A model generated the notes under the pieces. It did not search any database and had not been told where the DNA came from. It was given only the letters and a program-made list of their open reading frames with translations. This document shows, piece by piece, positions 58,622 through 64,000 of a stretch of 64,000 nucleotides of DNA. The position numbers and the translations under genes were made by a program. This stretch comes from Parapristionchus giblindavisi. Lineage: Eukaryota > Nematoda > Chromadorea > Rhabditida > Diplogasteridae. The number at the start of each line of letters is the position of its first letter. Position 1 is the stretch's first letter. The stretch is taken from the NCBI GenBank assembly GCA_943737045.1, contig CALSFV010000044.1, positions 770,134 to 834,133 on the forward strand. Direction: 5' to 3'.

Positions 58622-60100
58622 CTGAGTAGCGAGAAAAAAGAAAAAAAACGGCTAAAATATTGTGAAAATGAAGAGCTGAGAATGAGGACCAACCATGATA
58701 GGAGAGACTGCTCCTCGTCGGCGTGTTGACCGATAATGAAGTGAATGAAAGGCGTTCGAATAAGAAAGACAAAGGTATCTAAATCACCATATGTAATTTT
58801 AGGCAAAAATATGTTATACGCAAAGTATTTTATTCTACTGTGATCTTTATTCGAATATTCTAACGTGTACTTTTCCAAAATTCACTCCACAAATGTGCTA
58901 GGATACGATGTGGACACTATATACGAATTGTAAAATCACAATTTTGTAACCATGTATTGTGCCTATTCATGTTTTGTGCGACACTAAAGGAAAATGCGTT
59001 CATGTAATGAGAAATGTGAAAATAACAAACGCTAACTTTTCATATTTTATCGTATTTGCACGAGGAAAGAATGGAATGAAACGTCAAGAAGTTAAAATGT
59101 TCTAATATGAAGAAAACATGAAATAAGCACTCCATTTCACGCATAAAACAAACACTGTTTAGAGGGGGTCTTGACGGGAAAAGAACCGATTAAGGTAGGG
59201 ACACTATATATACGGTATTGCAATGGATATCGATTGATTATATTGATCTAGCGAGATAGGGGAAGAAAGCGTAGTGTAGCCATTGCGAGAGGTAATAAAA
59301 GCATTTGTGATTGAGAAAGCTAGAGAGGAAGACGGGAGAGAGGATAAGGCTGAAGGAAGAGATCAAAGATCAAACTAACAAACAATAAAGAGAAAATACA
59401 CGGCAGACTATATGTTTAGGGAAAAAAGCACACAAAACAACATAAAAGCTTGGAAAAAAACAAATACAATCATAGCTATGTATAGAAGGACATCTAATAT
59501 ATTATCTACTTTGGGGTTAGGGGTTGGTACGAAACCAGGTTGAAGACGAACCGGGTGCGGGGAAAACCAAGATGGTTTGTCGGGAAATGGGTAAAATGGG
59601 GGATGTAAATAAATCGATTATAGCGCACACACAAATGAGCATGAAATTGGGGAGAAAAGCGAAAAATCGAGGGAAGAATTCTCGAAAATTATTGGCAACG
59701 TCACGTTCTAGATATTCATAATCATAGTGAGAGACAATGAATGAGTGTAAAGATACAATTAAAGTGAGTTAGAAATAAAAGATTAATTATATGAAAAACA
59801 AAGAATTGAAAAATTCTGCTAGAGTCGTAGCACAATATCATATATTGCAAGGGGGGTTATCAGCATTGTCAAAAATCGATAAATTGGAGAAAGTCATTTT
59901 ATGATCGACCTCTATTACGGTAGACATGGGCAAGAGAGTGACACAAGAAAGTGGAGAATATAGAACAAATCGTAGAAATAAATTAACAGCGGGCTGGGTT
60001 GGTCCTACGGTATCGATCGATAAAATTTAGGAATGGTTGTTTATGAAAGAATATAGGGATGTTTACATCGGGTTACGGTATGGGTTAATCAATAAATCGA
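58622..60100. other. Region between phosphatase and homeobox genes; phosphatase 5' end should lie here
   Basis: No exon with secure splice borders was found beyond 58621. Open frames around 58640-58880 (minus) and 59524-59721 (plus) exist but lack support. The first exon(s) and promoter of the phosphatase, and the 3' UTR of the homeobox gene, are expected here. Confidence 0.4.
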
Positions 60101-62494
60101 TTAGTCATCCTTGCTCTTGCCTTCGGCAACGGCAGCGATCGATAGATCAAAGGCCGTGGCCTTGGGTGATTCTCGGAACGTCGACGGGGAAGGAGTGAGC
60201 ATTACGGTAGCCGGTACGGTGTTGGCTCCGCCCATTTCCTCGTGATCTTTGGTCTCATCTTTGACATTGACGTCACCATCATCGGAATCAGGAGACGTCG
60301 TCGTAATGAGAGGGAGAGTCTGGTTAATCGGAGACGAGGACGACATCTTTCGTTCCATCGAAGCGTTGAGGAACTGAAATATAGTCATTTTACGATCGAT
60401 CGAGTACTCAAATCGAGTCTCCGTTCACTAAAGTTATTTGTATTGCTCTTCTCTGACTAATCTTCTAACTTGCTGTGTCTTGATAATAGCACAGTGTTAT
60501 CAGAACGTTTTTGCAGAGTTTTTAACGAGACACCCCAAGCGAATTTGAAACTCTCCGCTCTCGCCACACTCTCACGCTTTCTTTGTCTACGAGAGAATAT
60601 TGCCAATGCGGATAGTAAATTTAGCTAGGGCTGTGCCTTTAAAATAGTCAGTTCACGTTAAGGTAAGGTTACAGTACGCTTACGCTCTGTGCTTGCATCA
60701 TCTGCATATTCCTAATGTATTCTTGGAATCCGCCGAAGCTCATCATGAGCGCAAGGGGATCGGTGGGCATCGACATGGCGGCTGAAATTATCGATTTTTA
60801 TGATTGGTTTTCAAAATAACGATCGATTATACGTACCATTGTTGTTGGCCGCGTTGGAGGCGGATGAGCGTGCGGCAGGCGGAAGGGGTGAGAGTGAGGC
60901 GGCACGTGGTGGAGAGGGTGAACCGCCGGAAGACGCGGCTGATGACGCGGCTGCTGCGGCTGCTGCTAGTTGTTCTGCTAATTTTATCGATAAAAAATTA
61001 TCATTAAGTGATTCACTTACCAATCGCTTGTTGTTGGGCGACTCCCATGGCGGCAATGAAGGCAGCCGCGTCCTGTCCGGATGTCCCTGACGCGGATGAC
61101 GCGTGCAGTGACGCCTGAGCTGCGGCTGCGGCTGCGGCTAGCAACGCATAGTTGTCAGCTGCAATTATGTTGACATTATGTATTTTCAAGGGGCAATATA
61201 ATATGATAACCGACTGATAACAGGAAGCTGCCGTAGAGCGCATGAGGACCCACTAGATAGTAACCGACTGAATGAGAACCAAACGGATGAGAACCAAGCG
61301 AATGAGAGATTACTACATGAGAACACACTGGATAAGAGCCTACTGAGCATGATCCAACTGGACCTACTGGAAGCTAGAACTATGCATTAAGCGAAGGAAG
61401 CATTAGATGTATTGTCCCCGATATCTCAAAATCTCCCAGATGAGAACTGACAATGAGCGGCTATTTTGTGCCAATTTTGTCTTATCATTGAGTTTTCTGA
61501 CAAACGTTGTTCTAATCCGTAATCAGAAAGCTTCATTATCCTTGGACCACAACGCTAAAATGTGTTTCGATGCTAGTGACACATAAGATAAATAAAATAA
61601 GCGCAACAAGTTTATCCATTGTTCATTACTGTGCATATTGTGAAATGAGTGATGAACTGAGGACAAGCATACGCAGAGGAAGAGATAGATGGTCAGATAC
61701 ATTAGGAAGGCACACCGTACCTCCGTTAGCACCAGCAAGCAGATGCATCGGAATGCCGCCCTGCGGACCCATCGATGGTAGACCATTCGGACCTGAAACA
61801 AGATAAAAGTTGATCTTTGATTTGGGTTTATCATGAAGTATACCAAGTGCGGGATGAGCGTAAGGTACCATGCCGTGATGACGCTCCTGCTTACGGAACT
61901 TGGCACGTCTGTTCTGGAACCACACCTGCAAGAAAACGCATGATGAGATCGTCCCAATCCATTTTCAGTTCACGGTCCCCCTCTCAAGTTATGCTCCAGC
62001 GGCAAATTCTGTGTACAAAATCGGAATCTATGTCAGTAGGTGTTCAAGGCCCCTCTAAATCTAATAATTGTGTGTATTAAGTGTATAAATGAATTCGTGG
62101 ACAATTATGCGATGATCGACGAAGAAAGATACCGATCTCAATCGGATCAATACATATAGGCATGACAGGTGGAGAGGGAGAGGGAGGGGGTAGGAGAGGG
62201 AGAGGGAGAGGGAGGGGGAGAGGGACAGGGAGGGGAGAGGGAGGGACATAATTAGTAGCCTTCGCCACTGCTAATTGCCTGGATCATAGTCTCTCGATTG
62301 TATCTAGTTATGATCCATCTACCTCCATTAACCTTACTTATATATACCGACAATCAATCAATAATACCCGATTACCGTAACCAATAGCTAAATTACAGCT
62401 GATTACTGTAGCCAATCATTAATCGATAATCATGAACAAATACCGTACCTGTACTCGTGCTTCCGTTAGTGAGACGCGGGCAGCCAATTCTTCC
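60101..62494 (-). CDS. Paired-like (Q50) homeobox transcription factor, 3' part only
   Basis: Seven exons, 5' to 3': 62494-62449, 61925-61844, 61792-61721, 61158-61021, 60977-60837, 60781-60684, 60373-60101. They total 850 bp and 282 residues to a stop at 60101, all in frame. The first two exons hold the end of the homeodomain: helix 2/turn EELAARVSLTEARVQ and recognition helix VWFQNRRAKFRKQER, split by an intron at VQ/VW as in many paired-like genes. Gln at homeodomain position 50 (WFQN) predicts TAATTA-type sites. Helix 1 is upstream of the window. After the domain come a Gly/Pro segment, alanine runs with Ser (residues about 70-165), then an acidic, Thr/Ser-rich C terminus. It resembles the PHOX2/PRRX/DRGX-type group, but the ortholog cannot be fixed from this part. 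Nuclear DNA-binding role is inferred from the family. Confidence 0.9.
60545..60627. repeat. Short CTCTCCG hairpin element, copy 5
   Basis: AACTCTCCGCTCTCGCCACAC with inverted ATTGCCAATGCGGATAGTAA; the loop TTTCTTTGTCTACGAGAGA matches copy 4 (22660). It sits in the last intron of the homeobox gene. Confidence 0.55.
61255..61370. repeat. Imperfect GAGAACCAAGCGAAT tandem repeats in a homeobox intron
   Basis: About seven degenerate 16-17-bp units of the form CTGAATGAGAACCAAACGG. Confidence 0.6.
62160..62250. repeat. GGGAGA-rich microsatellite
   Basis: AGGGAGAGGGAGGGGGTAGG-type purine repeats inside the homeobox intron; a purer (GAGAGG)n array is at 62668-62720. Confidence 0.8.
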
Positions 62495-64000
62495 CTGAAA
62501 TTCAGGAATCAATCAATAATCAAAGACCGTATCCATCGAATTCATTAAAAGACCCATTAATCAATGTTCCCTATTACTGTTCACTCGCACATTTCCAACA
62601 TCTGTTTCGTTCCCTTTTAAATGATCCATCGAACATTTATTGGCAACGATCATTACATTACAATTAAGAGAGAGGGAGAGGGAGAGGGAGAGGGAGAGGG
62701 AGAGGGAGAGGGAGAGGGAGATGGTCACTAAAAGGCAGAGGTAGAGCTGAAGCCTCATGGTCTTAAGTACTTTTTATCCACTGTCACCCTCTTCATTAAA
62801 GAGATGAACATTAAGCTCAATTATATCTTGAGATCTACCCCCTCTCAGATCCCAACAGGTGTCCACGCCCGGGAACCTTTGATCTTTGATCTCTAATTCA
62901 TGCCCCGAGGGCATAATCCCTCTGACGCTTGATTATCTAAGTGTTGTTCTTGTATGGAATGCGAAAAAGCGGGCGGAGTCTATATCCCTCTAAATGAAAT
63001 AAATATGGTTAGATGAATGAATGAATAAGCGATCGTATGTCCAACTATCGCGTGCGCCATGAATTTAGGAGACTAAATTGAGCTGATATTTCTCTCCCTC
63101 TCCCTTTCCCTCTCCCTCTCCCTCTTCCCTCATAACTACTGAAATATGACACTAGTCCCTATCTACAATTGGTGTGGTTAATGGAGCGAATAAGAAGATA
63201 TCATCTCGTCTGTGAGAGAAACGATACAAGTATAATACATAGACCGTGAGATGAGTAATGTGCCCCACTTCTCCTCATTCAGAAAGCCCGAACGACCGCT
63301 CGGAATAGAAACTCTCTCAAATGAATTATCACTCGTTTCAAAGAAACATGACTGAGATACGAATTCTATTGACTATTATTGCTGTCTATGATTATGGATG
63401 AAACCAGTCACATCATTATTCATTTCATCATTCTCATATGATCAACAAATGTTATGGAAATATCTCTGATTCACTTCGCTCTCTCGTTTTCCCATTATCT
63501 CTCGCATCTCTTTCTCCTTCTCTGTACTCTCTTCTCTCAATCGTTCTTTCCAACGCTCTCTTGCATCTCTGTTGTGTCTGCATGCTCTCGTTTAATCATA
63601 GTCTCTAGCACACTCTCTTTCTCTGCGCTCTCTTCCACTCCTCACTGGACTCTTCGCTCTCTCTCACTCTCGTGCCTCTAACCACTAATCATGTTAGGCG
63701 GAGTCTGCGCATACCTACAGTAGGAATACGGGGAGAAAGGGAGAGGGAGAGATAGAGAGGGAGAGGTAGAGAGCCCAATTGGTAAGGAAGATAGTATTAT
63801 ATGATGAAATAGACAAGATGAGAAGGAGACGGAATGATGTATCGAAGACCATAATGATGGGGTGGTTTACGATAACAATTAAAGCCCTTGTCTATATCTC
63901 CTCCATCAAAAACAATATCCTCTCTGCTCGAGATATATAATAAATAAAGTTAATGGTGATTTTTCATCATTTACGAAAGTAACGAAAATAGAACGAAATA
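62495..64000. other. Large upstream intron of the homeobox gene, no exon found
   Basis: No segment encoding homeodomain helix 1 was found on the minus strand, so the intron probably continues past the window. The region holds (GAGAGG)n at 62668-62720, CTCCCTCTCC-type repeats at 63092-63130, a TC-rich block at 63470-63680 and GAGAGG units at 63735-63775. Confidence 0.55.

Overview
The window is nuclear DNA of a nematode, probably a rhabditid. Introns are mostly short, with TTTCAG-type acceptors. Two genes start directly after what look like spliced-leader acceptors, and the repeats are CR1-like and RTE-like LINEs plus many TA-flanked foldback elements. The species cannot be named from the sequence.

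Layout. (1) 1-8.3 kb: a CR1-like LINE on the minus strand (ORF1 5387-6358, ORF2 2604-5294) lies in a head-to-tail duplication with a 5,868-bp period, so a second copy begins at the left edge. A GGGAAAC heptamer just before the ORF1 stop puts ORF2 in the -1 frame. (2) 8.3-25.7 kb: repeat-dominated DNA with long inverted repeats at 10.9-11.9, 13.3-14.3, 15.0-19.7 (with another element at its centre) and 20.8-21.2 kb. Between them sit isolated minus-strand exons of multi-pass membrane proteins, best at 22.2-23.8 and 12.2-12.5 kb. (3) 25.7-38 kb: three back-to-back palindromes of 1.65, 2.8 and 7.5 kb separated by (TA)n tracts. The middle one carries a protein-coding segment in its loop, broken by a 29-bp tandem duplication. 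(4) 38.8-64 kb: a genic half with all traced genes on the minus strand: a complete 11-exon LicD/fukutin-related gene (38880-42680), a complete 12-exon gene for an unrecognised 388-residue protein (46124-48920), an intact but 5'-truncated RTE reverse transcriptase (about 49503-50880), a receptor-less protein tyrosine phosphatase with a proline-rich N-terminal region (51302 to at least 58443), and the 3' part of a paired-like Q50 homeobox gene (60101-62494, continuing past the right edge).

Exons were joined by hand: every junction used for the three main genes keeps frame across canonical GT/AG sites. The genes are not an obvious pathway or operon. The main biological theme is mobile DNA. At least a dozen foldback elements sit between genes and inside introns, several share terminal CAGT...AAGTC sequences and an internal core, and a TTTGATC heptamer is scattered through introns and the loops of two palindromes.
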